64,000 bases of DNA from contig CM053143.1 of assembly GCA_028571685.1 (NCBI GenBank), forward strand, positions 140,774,829 through 140,838,828. Reading direction: 5' to 3'. Under the pieces are notes generated by a model that was given only the letters and a program-made list of their open reading frames with translations, was not told where the DNA came from and did no database searches. Source of the DNA: Heterohyrax brucei. Its lineage: Eukaryota; Chordata; Mammalia; Hyracoidea; Procaviidae. Positions 9,353 through 19,039 of this stretch are shown here, piece by piece. Position 1 is the first letter of the stretch, and every line of letters starts with the position of its first letter. Both the position numbers and the translations under genes were made by a program.

Positions 9353-10170
9353 TACTACTCTCCCCCTCAGTGTTTTGTGGTCAATTATTTCATGTCCATC
9401 TCTTCAGCATTGTTTCTAGCCTATCACCTCCCCGCCCACCCTCACTACACCTCTGTCTGGTGTTTGTGTGATCTGATTAGGAATTCCTGAGAGTGCTTAG
9501 GCTTTGTTCCAGAGTAGATGAACAGAGCTAGAATCATAGGCAATGTTTTGTTGCTTGTTTGGAGAAATTTTTTTAACCCAAATCAGCTCTAACCTGCTAA
9601 CTTTGACCCAGAATTCCAGACAGATACTGGAGTCTTCTAAAATCATTAATATTTGATGCTTGTCTTTTCTGAACTATTTTTTGATGAAAAAAAATTGCAT
9701 CTGACATTGCTCAGTCTTCTAAAGGAAGTTTTCAAGCACCTTTGGGGTATATGATTTCACCATGGTTTCATAAAATACAGCAGTGTGGTACTAGATGCCA
9801 CTACAAAATACCCTCAGATTTATCAACACCAAAATCCCCGAAGTCACAAACATAATGTTAACATTTCATTTTAAATGCATTTGAGATCGCAGTGACTTCA
9901 AAGGCTTCTATTTTCTCATTTAGAGTGAAACATGAGGCTAATTAATAAAACATGGCACTGAATACCATGCCAAGTGAAATAAATATTTATTGGAAATAAC
10001 TGAAATGACTCCTGTGCAGTAGAAAGGTTCTAAAACTGTACTGTGAAGAATGCTATGTTCATACATTTTTACTGACACATAATGAGTATAGTGTCTAGCT
10101 GTTCAGAACTAGTTAACAGTAGCACAAGGATTGCCCCAAATGCCAGGAAACAATCATTTAGTCCAACAAT
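9353..10170. other. Unassigned sequence
   Basis: About 800 bp, A/T-rich. No repeat, exon or RNA gene recognised. Confidence 0.45.
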
Positions 10171-10918
10171 ATTGTTGTTGTTGTATGCACTCCAGCCAGT
10201 TCCAACTCATAGTGACTCTCTTTACAAAGAACAAAATGCTGCCTGGCTTATGCCATCCTCACAACCGTTGCCGTGTTTGAGCCCATTGTTGCAGCCACTG
10301 TGCCACCCCATCTCATGGAGTGTCCTCCTCTTTTTTGCTGATCCTATGCCAAGCATGACAGCTTCCAGGAACTGGTCCCTCCCGATAACAGGTTCAAGTA
10401 CATGAGCTAAAGGCTTTCCATCCTCGCTTCTAAGGACCATTCTGGCTCGGTTTCTCCCGAAGCAGATTTGTTCCTTCTTCTGGCAGGCCATGGCATGCTC
10501 TTCCCAACACTGTAACTCAAAGGCATCGGTTCTTCCTAATTTATGGTCCAGCTTTCCCATGTACATGAAGTGATTGAAAATACCACGGCTTGGGCAAGGC
10601 AACCCTTGCTCCTCAGGGGGATGTCTTTGCTTTTTAGCACTTGAAAGAAATCTTTTACAGCAGATTTGCCCAGCGCCATATGTCATGTGATTTCTTGACT
10701 GCGGCATCCAAGTGTTGATTGCAGATCCAAGTAAAATGAGGCCCTTAACAACTTCAATCTTTTCTCTGTTCATCATGATATTACTTATTGGTCCAGTTGT
10801 GAGGATTTTTGTTTTCCTTATGGTGAGGTATAATCCATACTAAAGGCTGTAGTCTTTGATCTTTATCGGTAAGTACTTCAAGTCTTCCTTGATTTCAGCA
10901 AGCAAGATTGTGTCCTAA
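10171..10918 (-). mobile_element. 5'-truncated RTE-class LINE (3' part)
   Basis: The inverted copy starts at its 3' tail (plus strand TGTTGTTGTTGT, then CCAACTCATAGTGACTC) and runs back into coding sequence. The minus-strand frame 10222-10776 (184 codons) contains the RTE C-terminal words 'DAFELQCWEE' and 'DQFLEAVMLGIGSAKKRRTL', which fit the region after the reverse transcriptase palm in RTE ORFs. It lacks endonuclease and RT core. Decayed, with frame breaks. Same family as the copies at 19.0, 27.7 and 28.9 kb. Confidence 0.8.
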
Positions 10919-10992
10919 TATCACTGATTGTTAGTCTTCTTCCAGTCTTGATGCCAAGTTCTTCTCATACAGTCCAGCAATCCTGTCAAACC

Positions 10993-11153
10993 TGAAACCA
11001 AACCCAGTGCCATCAAGTCAATTCCGACCCATGGCAACTCTGTAGGACAGAGTAGAACTGTCCCATAGAGTTTCCAAAGAGCACCTGGCCAATTCGAACT
11101 GCCGACCTTTAGGTTAGCAGCCATAGCACTTAACCACTGTCCCACCAGGGTTT
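10993..11153 (-). repeat. AfroSINE, short subfamily
   Basis: Well-preserved inverted copy (CCAAACCCAGTGCCATCAAG to ACCACTGTCCCACCAGGG). It inserted near the 5' end of the RTE fragment. Confidence 0.9.
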
Positions 11154-11154
11154 C

Positions 11155-11313
11155 CAGAAATCCTCTAGGACAGAGAAAACTTTCCCACAGAGTGTCCTAG
11201 GCTGTAATCTTTATGGAAGCAGATTTTCACATCTTTCTTCTACAGAGCAACTGGTGCCTTCTCATCACTGACCTTTTGGTTAGTGGCTGAGTGCTTAATC
11301 ACTGTGCTGCCAT
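11155..11313 (-). repeat. AfroSINE, long subfamily, partial
   Basis: Directly abuts the previous SINE. Inverted, carrying GGCTGTAATCTTTATGGAAG, a TTTCTTCTACAGAGCAACTG block and a GTGCTTAATCACTGTGCTGC head. The tail end is absent. Confidence 0.82.
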
Positions 11314-12464
11314 GGCACCTTCAAACAATTTTAAACAAGTATTTTATGATCAGTATCCCTAAACCCCAAGAGAAGTTTTATAACTTAAATTGTCTACAGG
11401 TTAGATGTATGGCTCCCAATTAAATGAGTGTGTTGTGTTTTTAAATGCCCATGTCCTGTTCAAAATTCCCCACAGGTTTTTAAAGAGCTATAAAATGTGT
11501 TACTGGAGACAGAACTCAGCTTTATAAGTTGCAGAAGGTTTTGATAGTTCATTCACACTTTAATTTACAAAAGGTGCAGCAAGTGAGCACAATTATTTTT
11601 CCCATCTTTTTATATTATCAGAGAGGGCATACAAGCCAGCTGCATTTTATTAAAGTTCTTTTGGAAAGTCAGAGACAACTTATAGGAAGAGAGGACTCAA
11701 AGTTAAGTACCTAAATCCAAGGTTAAAGATTGTTCCACTCTCTTTATATCAAGATGATGATCAAGACAATTTTAGGCCTTCGCTGAGCTAAGGGTTTGTT
11801 ATTCGTGATCAAACAGTAAAAAGAAGGACTTAGACTTGTTTAAGATTCAGTTTACAAGCAATTTCCATTCAGTCCATCATTCAGTGATCACTGTTAGGTC
11901 ATATATGTCTCCAAAAGACCATAGTTTCAGAGCAACTTAAACTTTTGTAAGCTTTTTAATAAATCTAGTCCCACCAGAAGGCATCTAATTCCACTGTTAA
12001 TCACCTTGTAACTCCTTTGTTTCATTGATCAAGAATTAAAAGCAGGCTTATTATGCTCCTAAGTGTTTGCAAAGCATCCTTGACAGTGGTGGGTGTGTGG
12101 CACTTTGCTGAGGCCGTCATCTTAAAGAGCAACACAGAGAGGTACTCTGAAAGACAAACCCACTCTCAGATTCTTCACCTTGTGATATCAGTGGTTTTAA
12201 TATTATACATGTTCTTTTGTGTCAGCATGAATGTATCTAACAGAGCCTCTGCCTCTCTCAAAGTTAGTGTTTTACAAAAAATACCTCTGGAGTAATCTAA
12301 GTACCTAGGGTTAGAGTCACTACCTGTTTCACTGGCTTTCTGTCTGAAGGCAGGGCTGACACATGCTTTTTGGAATTGCCCACCATTCCCATTCTCCTCC
12401 TTCATGTACACAAGGCACTCCAGTTGTGCTACAGAGTAGTAGTAAATTGACAACCCTATTGTTA
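11314..12464. other. Unassigned sequence
   Basis: No named repeat or exon. The minus strand is open over 12175-12522 (115 codons) and its first residues are hydrophobic, but no family is recognised. Confidence 0.4.
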
Positions 12465-12568
12465 TCAGTTCACATAGGAATGCAGTAAAAATGCCTTCGT
12501 TAGAGTAGAGAATAATGACCAAAATAATGCCCAGTGGGAATCCTTGAGACTGGACTTTCTAAAAGTAC
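12465..12568. repeat. Copy A of a local diverged duplication
   Basis: This stretch resembles 14259-14365: shared AATAATG(C/T)CCAGTGG(G/A)AATCC, TTGAGA-C-(C)ACTTTC and GTTCACA--GGAA blocks in the same order and orientation, at roughly 75% identity by eye. It is either a local duplication or two copies of an unnamed dispersed repeat. Confidence 0.6.
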
Positions 12569-12777
12569 CGCTGTTGTTGTTAGGTGCAATTTTGAGTCAA
12601 TTTTGACTCATAGTGTCCAAACGTGAGTAAAACATCTGCCTGGTAAGATTTTCTTGGCCGTAATCTTTACAGGAGCAGATCGGCAGACCTTTCTCACCTG
12701 GAGCCACTGAGCGAGTTCAAACCGCCAGCCTTTTGGTTAGCATGTGAACACCTAACCACTGTGTCATCAGGGCTCCC
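12569..12777 (-). repeat. AfroSINE, long subfamily
   Basis: Inverted, about 200 bp: TGTTGTTGTTAGGTGCAATT tail, GGCCGTAATCTTTACAGGAG, CCAGCCTTTTGGTTAGCATG and CTAACCACTGTGTCATCAGG head. The (TTG)n start is the RTE-like AAC tail seen in reverse. Confidence 0.85.
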
Positions 12778-13542
12778 CCCCAACCCTGTTTGCTCAGTCA
12801 AAAAGCTGTGGGGAGTCACTGCGAGGCTTTCTCTCAGAAGACAGATGTCTGACAAATGTTCTAAACTTTCTGGAATAGAAGAGATCAGTTGGAACATCAG
12901 GCTTGCTTACTGAGGGCCTGCTTGCTGTCAGGCTGGGGTGCTAGCTTTGCCCCCTAAGCAAATATGAATGCTTCTTATTCCATGCTCCAGGTAATGAAAC
13001 CAAGTTGGGAGAAAAAAAAAAAAAAAAAGGTTTATATCTCAAGTTCCTCTTGATTTTTTCCAGCAGAGGTCACCATTTTCATTATCTAGATGGATTTCTA
13101 AGTCTTAATCACAGGACCTGGTTAGGGTCTGTAAATTAGAACCAAAAAATTATTAAAAGGGACATGGAAACTGAGCTGTGAGTTCCTGGAACTGAAAATA
13201 GACCCTCTCTACAAGCCACTTTATTCTGTTCTTAAAGAAAAACTATCAGTTTTGACTAGAAAATGTAGGTTGTTCAAGCAGTTCAGTTTATATCTTGGTG
13301 TTTGAGATTAGTTATCAGTAAGCTAAAGTAAACACATTTTCTTTGAATGTTTGCACATGTGTGTACACACACACAACTATGGTTTTGAAATTAAGAACAT
13401 TTAACATTAAAGACACAAATATTCTTTACTGCCAATCCCTGCTGTACTCTGATTCCAGGAATATTCACCCTTAATACCTATAAGGTATTAAAAATGATAA
13501 ACACATATATTGAACACTGAACTTTGGTTTTATAGAATCTAT
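12778..13542. other. Unassigned sequence
   Basis: An A17 run at 13012-13028 and a short CA run at 13359-13374 are the only structured parts. No exon or repeat recognised. Confidence 0.45.
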
Positions 13543-13686
13543 GTGAAACCCTGGTGGTATAGTGGTTATGTGCTACATCTGCCAACCAAAAGGTCAGCGG
13601 TTCAAATCCATCAAGCCCTCCTTGGAAACTGTGGGGCAGTTCTACTCTGACCTATACGGTCACTGTGAGTGGAAATTGATTCAGTA
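13543..13686 (+). repeat. AfroSINE, short subfamily
   Basis: Sense copy with GAAACCCTGGTGGTATAGTG head, GGTCAGCGGTTCAAATCC and TTCTACTCTGACCTATACGG. First of five closely spaced SINEs at 13.5-14.8 kb. Confidence 0.9.
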
Positions 13687-13689
13687 GCC

Positions 13690-13848
13690 CCATCCTACAC
13701 TGCCACTGAGTCAATTCTGACTGATAGCAACCCTCTAGTTCAGAGCAGAACTGCCCCTCAGAGTTTCCAATGAGCAGCCAGTGTATTTGAACTGCAGAGT
13801 ATTTGGTTAGCAGACACAGCACTTCACCAGTACGCCACAAGGATTTCC
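13690..13848 (-). repeat. AfroSINE, short subfamily
   Basis: Lies tail to tail with the preceding plus-strand SINE, forming an imperfect inverted pair with a few bases between. CACTGCCACTGAGTCAATTC to CAGTACGCCACAAGGATT. Confidence 0.88.
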
Positions 13849-13883
13849 TGACTCAGTGGCAATCAGCTTATTTGGTGCTTTTA

Positions 13884-14100
13884 GGAGTTCTTGGGTGGTA
13901 CAGACAGTTCAGTGCTTTACTGGTAGGCAAAAGGTTGGTGGTTCAAACCTGCCCAGAGGAACCTCAGAAGAAAACTTGGCAATCTGCTTTCAGTAGGTCA
14001 CAGCCTTGAAAACCTTGCAGAGCAGTTCTACTCTGTGAGACACTTGGGTCATCATGTGTCAGAACTGACTCAAGGGCAGCCAGCAACCACAACTATGGTG
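13884..14100 (+). repeat. AfroSINE, diverged third form
   Basis: Head TTCTTGGGTGGTACAGACAG, GGTTGGTGGTTCAAACCTGC, then CAGAGGAACCTCAGAAGAAA typical of the form with an extra mid-body block, ending CAGAACTGACTCAAGGGCAG. Confidence 0.78.
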
Positions 14101-14258
14101 CCTTTAAATGGCTAAACAGAGTTGTGTACACTGTTCACTTCCTTACTTGTGAGCTTTTGAAGACTGTTGTCTATTGTCTGTCAAGCATCCAAGTCTTATG
14201 ATAAAAGCACTGAAACAATACCTTGGGTATGTTGAAACTTAACCTTGTCAAGGATCAA

Positions 14259-14365
14259 GTAGTTCACAGTGGAACTCAATAAAAATGCATTTCTAAGAGA
14301 GAGCAAGGAATAAAGACTAAATAATGTCCAGTGGAAATCCTTGAGAACGCACTTTCCAAAAATAT
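14259..14365. repeat. Copy B of a local diverged duplication
   Basis: Direct-orientation relative of 12465-12568, about 1.8 kb away, with no SINE inside either copy. No family name can be given. Confidence 0.6.
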
Positions 14366-14439
14366 TGGTTGCCCCACAAGGATCACCATTTTAACTGTTT
14401 CTTTCACTACCCTAAAATAAATTTGGATGAAATATAGAT

Positions 14440-14597
14440 AAAATCCGTTGCCATCACACTGATTCTGACTCATAGTGACACTATAGGGCAGAGTAAAACT
14501 GCCCTGTAGGGTTTCAAAGGAGCAGCTGGTCGATTCAAACTGCTGATCTTTTTGGTTAGCAGCCTGACTCTTAACAACTACACCACCAGGGCTCCGA
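14440..14597 (-). repeat. AfroSINE, short subfamily
   Basis: Inverted copy: GTTGCCATCACACTGATTCT, AGGGCAGAGTAAAACTGCCC, ACAACTACACCACCAGGGCT. Confidence 0.88.
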
Positions 14598-14605
14598 AGT
14601 ATAGA

Positions 14606-14768
14606 TAGACCCAAACCAAACCAATTGCTGATCAGCCAATTCTGACTCATAGCAACCCTATCAGACAGTGTAGAACTACTCCACAGTTTCCAAGGTGCAC
14701 CTGGTAGATTTGAACTGCCAACCCTCTGGTTAGCATCTGTGGCACTTAACAACTATGCCACCAGGGTT
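14606..14768 (-). repeat. AfroSINE, short subfamily
   Basis: Inverted copy, only 8 bp from the previous one: CCAAACCAAACCAATTGCTG to TTAACAACTATGCCACCAGG. Confidence 0.88.
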
Positions 14769-14774
14769 AATAGG

Positions 14775-15215
14775 TACAAAAATCCTCACAACTTGATTAA
14801 TAAGAAGCACCTTGATAAATGCAGAAAATATTGAAGTTGTCGAAGAATTTCATTTTATCTGAATCCACAATCAAAGCCCATGGAGTCAGTAGTTAAGAAC
14901 TCAACATATTGCAAGGGGCAGACATGATGCAAAAGACCTCTTTCAAGTGTTAAAAAGCAAAGATTTCACTTTGAGGGCTATGGTTCATGCCTCTGACCCA
15001 AGCCATGGTATTTTAGGGTACCTCTTAGGCATGCAAAAGCTTCTTTCTTCCAGTGAACAAGCCAGACTGACACCATGGCTGCAACAATGAGCTCAAGCAT
15101 AGCAATGGTTATAAGGACGGCACGGGACCAGGCAGTGTCTCATTCTGTGACATGTAAGGTCTTTTTGGAGTCAGAACCAATTTGATGGTACCTAACAACA
15201 GCAACAACAACTCGG
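14775..15215 (+). mobile_element. RTE-class LINE 3' fragment, internally deleted
   Basis: The sense fragment has AAAATATTGAAGTTGTCGAA, TTTCATTTTATCTGAATCCA, GTGTTAAAAAGCAAAGATTT, then jumps (about 400 bp of the usual C-terminal coding part missing near 15060) to GGCTGCAACAATGAGCTCAA and the 3' end GATGGTACCTAACAACAGCA. The AAC-rich tail is intact. Confidence 0.82.
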
Positions 15216-15684
15216 ATGGAGTAAAGCTGCTACTTCTTCAGTCAATTTCTCTACAGGCAGCCTTAGCTGGCTGCTGAATAATTTTGAACAGTAGAGAGCA
15301 GTAGAGGAATATCTGAACTCAATACTGGCCCCAAACCAAGGTTTTTTTTAAGGCCTTTAAATGGAAAGGCTTTTTTTATTTTTTAAAATGAAGACATGGT
15401 CTCTCAAAATGATGTCCAGTTTTGGCTAACAGTGAAAGACACATTTGAACTGTGCTGGAATGTATCCATTTCAGAGCATAGGCAAATACCATGCAAATAA
15501 TAAGCTATCACACAGGAATGGTAGTATTTATACTGATAAGCTATTTACTATAAGTTGAAGAAAGCTATTTACTTTGAAGGATTGGAAAAAGTCAATAGCA
15601 AATTCTGCATGAGCCTTAAAACTTCATCAGTACCTATAAGCTAGAGAAGCCCTTGAAATAATGCCATGGGGAAGAAGAACAACA
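15216..15684. other. Unassigned sequence
   Basis: Nothing recognised. T- and A-rich runs at 15342-15390. Confidence 0.45.
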
Positions 15685-15840
15685 AAAACAACCCCACCGC
15701 TGTGAAGTCTACTCCGACTCATAGCGGCCCTGATAGGACAAAGTAGAAGTGCCCCACGGAGTTTCCAAGGAGCACCTGGCCGACTCAAACTGCCCACTTG
15801 GTTAGCAGACAAGGTTTGTAACCACTGTTCTACCAGGATT
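15685..15840 (-). repeat. AfroSINE, short subfamily
   Basis: Inverted copy starting with an AACAACAAAAACAACC-like tract at its tail: CTACTCCGACTCATAGCGGC, GTGCCCCACGGAGTTTCCAA, CCACTGTTCTACCAGGA. Confidence 0.87.
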
Positions 15841-16164
15841 TGAGAGGGTCATCAAAATCATTTCAGTGGTCACCAGTCTCTAGCAAACATTCAAGACATT
15901 TGTATCGATTGACTGATGTATCTGTCACTCATGATGTAGTCATTGTAACACTGATGTTTCTCCTTGGTTTTGGTAGCTCTTTTGGAGTGACAGTGGCAGT
16001 GAAAGTAAGCATAACACACGCTTACAGTGCTATATGCTGTGGGAAACACATCAGTGGGCACTGTCTCCATTTCAAGCTCCACCTTGTGTCCAGCACCATT
16101 CATTCTTGGTTCCTTATCCTTGTCATCTTATAAAGAGTACCACAATATACCCATGTCAGAAATA
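15841..16164. other. Unassigned sequence open on both strands
   Basis: Open for 97 codons on the plus strand (15840-16133) and 70 on the minus (15891-16103). No recognisable domain and no convincing splice sites. Treated as unassigned. Confidence 0.4.
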
Positions 16165-16175
16165 TAACAGCCATC
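16165..16175. repeat. 11-bp L1 target-site duplication, left
   Basis: TAACAGCCATC, repeated exactly at 16597-16607 on the other side of the L1 fragment. Confidence 0.85.
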
Positions 16176-16596
16176 TTTTTTTTATTGTAATTAAGTGAAA
16201 GTGTACAATTCAAATCAATTTTGCATGCCCACCTATCTGCAGCTCCTTATGCTCTCTGTGTCCAGTGACAGCACACTCCTCCTGTTCGTTCTGTGTTTCT
16301 AGTATCTTTTTAACAAGCCCCTGTCCTCTCCTCTCCACTGTCTTCTCTCCCATCTAGAAAGAGACAAGTAGGACAGCCTCCTATAAATGCATAGAGCCAG
16401 AAAGTACACACACCATGTGGTCACGCAGTGTCCCTGAGTCCAGTCCATTCTTGTCCGAAGAGTTGACCTCAGCAGAGTCTTCTGGTCCGGGGCAGCAGCG
16501 GGTCTAGAGGCCATGCTCCCAGGGGATCCTCCGTGCCATTGGACCATCAGCTGTGGTATTTAGTAGAATTACTGGGCTGTGCCCCGCTTTTTCTAG
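16176..16596 (-). mobile_element. 5'-truncated L1, 3' UTR only
   Basis: A 421-bp inverted insert beginning (plus strand) with the poly(A) tail seen as T8. It matches the 3' UTR of the full-length L1 at 48.1 kb: GCCCACCTATCTGCAGCTCC, ATAGAGCCAGAAAGT, CATGCTCCCAGGGGA, ATTGGACCATCAGCTGTGG. The perfect 11-bp duplication marks one target-primed insertion that stopped inside the UTR. It is diverged from the 48.1-kb copy, so not a recent sibling. Confidence 0.9.
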
Positions 16597-16607
16597 TAAC
16601 AGCCATC
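16597..16607. repeat. 11-bp L1 target-site duplication, right
   Basis: TAACAGCCATC, identical to 16165-16175. Confidence 0.85.
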
Positions 16608-16614
16608 CTTGATG

Positions 16615-16985
16615 ACTCCGTCTTCCTTACCTCCCACAAATCTTCTTGACTCCGGTCCCAGAATCCATTCCCCTCTTTGCAGCTGCACTGCCCCACTGTC
16701 ACCTGCCCCCATCATCTCACACCTGCACTACTCTAAGGGCCTCCAGCTGGTCTTTCTGCCAACAGCAGTGTGATCTTTTTGTTGGCATACAGAAATCAGA
16801 TCCTAGCATTCCACTGTGTGAAACCCCTCAACTGCTCCCCATTAAATTTGGAGGAGAACCCAAACCCATCACTGAGGCTGACCAAGCCCTGGCCATCTCT
16901 CTAGTCTCCTGAAACCACTTCCAGTACTTTCTGACTGAGGACTTCCCTGCGTGATGTTGCCTCTTTCTGAAGGCTGTGCCATTTG
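16615..16985 (+). repeat. Possible L2 3'-end relic
   Basis: Order of motifs resembles the ancient L2 3' region: CACCTGCACTACTCTAAGGG, CCTCCAGCTGGTCTTTCTGC, CAGTGTGATCTTTTTGTTGG, CCTCAACTGCTCCCCATTAA, AACCCAAACCCATCACTGAG, ACCAAGCCCTGGCC. Heavily diverged. Assigned from memory of the L2 consensus only. Confidence 0.5.
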
Positions 16986-18102
16986 GGGAAGTTGTTTCAG
17001 TGTCTGGGCCTTGGCTTTCTCTTTTGTAAAGCAGGGAGCTTGGTTTTTCCCAGGCGTGACCCTCCTGTTTCCTTTGAAAAGACAGCAGTCCTCATCAATT
17101 CATCTTTGAATAACCCTCTACCAAGCCCCTGATCCTGAAATAATATGAGAGGTTAGTCATAGACCCCTTGAAAAATATTTTCCAAGTCTAGTACCAGGAT
17201 ATAAAATGCTTTGAAACTGAGATGTATGTGTTAACCAGCAAATGTTTTTAATTAATAGATGTTTATGCCATGTGAGAAGGCTTAAAGCCTAAAATTACAG
17301 CATGGCAGTCAACTTAATCTTTATTAGAAAGTAGACTCACTGCTTGCTCACTAGGTTCTATCTGTATATACCAGTGACATGTGGGTTTGTATCTAAACAG
17401 GCATTCTAACCGTCCTCTATTAAAAGTGCATTTTGAAAGTTTGTAGTGTTCTCATCAGTGAGATGTTGTTGCCAAGTTTCCAATTTTCAGATTGTCAGGC
17501 ACCCAAGCCAGAATTCTGGAGCAAATTTCCTTTCTTCCATTGCCTGTAGCAGACAGTAAACAATGAGATGCTCCTAAGCCAGTATACCATAGAAAAGGAG
17601 GGTAAATTCTTGAAATATGTTTATTTATAACCTGAACCAGCCCCACGCCAATTTGATCCAGTTCTGTAAACCTTGTTGGGCATCTGCTAGATGCCAGACA
17701 GCATATCAAGTATGAAGTGTAATAAGTAAATCCTGGGCGCAGCTCTCAAAGGGTTCAAGGTCTACTGGGCAGACCAAAATGCCAAAACTCATGTCAGCAC
17801 TCTGGTGGAAAAATATAGCAAGATGTTATATGCTCTGAGGTAACAGAGTACTTCTCAACATGCGAGGATCAGGGAAACAATGATAGTTGAATTGTATTGA
17901 TCTGTCAAAGAAGAAAACATTGTCCCAGGAAAAGGAGCAATGAATGCCGAAAAGTAGGAAGTGCATCAGCAGTGTCCTTTGAAGGAACAGTCTTGGGTTT
18001 GAGAGAGTCTTTGGCTGTAGATAAAGCTGCAGAGAGAGGCAAGGGCCTCATATGGCCCAATGCTCTCCATAAAATTTGAACCGTATACTGACATACTAAA
18101 AT
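16986..18102. other. Unassigned sequence
   Basis: About 1.1 kb without a named repeat or exon. CATCTGCTAGATGCCAGACA and following text at 17680-17770 look like an old dispersed repeat but cannot be assigned. Confidence 0.4.
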
Positions 18103-18267
18103 TAAAACCAAACCTGGTGCCGTCAAGATGATTCCTACTCATAGCAACCCTGTATGTCAGAGTAGAACTGCCCTATAGAGTGTCCAAGGAGCACCTGGCG
18201 GATTTGAGCTGCCAACCTTTTGATTAGCAGCTGTAGTATTTAACCTCTTCACCACCAGGGTTTCCAT
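18103..18267 (-). repeat. AfroSINE, short subfamily
   Basis: Inverted copy: AAACCAAACCTGGTGCCGTC, GTCAGAGTAGAACTGCCCTA, CTCTTCACCACCAGGGTTTC. Confidence 0.9.
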
Positions 18268-18297
18268 ACTAATAATAAGAACAGTATTTTTTAAAAA

Positions 18298-18497
18298 GAA
18301 AAACTGACTGCTGTCAAGTTGATTACAACTCATACACCCCATGTATCACAGAATAGAGCTACTTCATACGGTTTCTTGGCTATAATCTTAATGAAAGCAG
18401 ATTGCCAGACCTTTTTTCTGCTGTACCACTGGGTGGGTTCCAACTGCCAAACTTTAGGTTAGTTGTTGTACATAAACTGTTTTGACCACCTAAGGAT
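18298..18497 (-). repeat. AfroSINE, long subfamily
   Basis: Inverted, decayed: GACTGCTGTCAAGTTGATTA, GGCTATAATCTTAATGAAAG, CAGACCTTTTTTCTGCTGTA, TTTTGACCACCTAAGGATCT. Confidence 0.78.
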
Positions 18498-18689
18498 CTA
18501 CTCACAGCAGTACTCCCTATCATTTACTGAAAAGTCAATGATTGGAACTTTATTTGAAATATCTCATGTGATTTCCATACAGCTAAGACTCCAATTCACG
18601 TGGGCCATCTCTTGAGCCCTGTTGTGAATTACTGTGCTATTCTACTTCCAAGAAAAAATGAGCCATTGAAATGGTAGTGATTGTGAAAG

Positions 18690-18850
18690 AAGTTACTGAA
18701 CACCTCTGAACCTCATTGCAATATCTATAAAGTGGGAATTACCTGAATACCTACCTCATTGGGTTGTGAGAACTAAACAAGTTAAGAAATGCAAAATTCT
18801 CAGTACTGTGCTTGACACATGATACGTATCTGCTGTTACTATTATAATTA
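18690..18850 (+). repeat. MIR relic
   Basis: CCTCATTGCAATATCTATAA, AGTGGGAATTACCTGAATAC, CTACCTCATTGGGTTGTGAG, CAGTACTGTGCTTGACACAT follow the MIR core order. Confidence 0.7.
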
Positions 18851-19039
18851 ATTTGAAAGATCTTAAGAAATAAAACAGTGTTATATTTGCATTTTAAAAG
18901 ATGGCCAAGAGTACAGGGTAACAAGAACTAAAGACAAGGTTGCTATAGTGCTAAAACCAACAAATACAGTTCACTCTGTTGTCTGCATAAATGGTGCCAC
19001 CTTGGAAGTGTAGCATTCAGCAGTCCTGAGCAGAATGGG

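Noticed and set aside
13543..13620. A- and B-box-like Pol III promoter motifs, as in a tRNA gene
   Set aside because: They belong to the SINE head; no cloverleaf with anticodon arm and acceptor pairing, and the same sequence recurs about 45 times.
14276..14752. 158-codon minus-strand open frame
   Set aside because: Most of it is two inverted SINEs read through in one frame.
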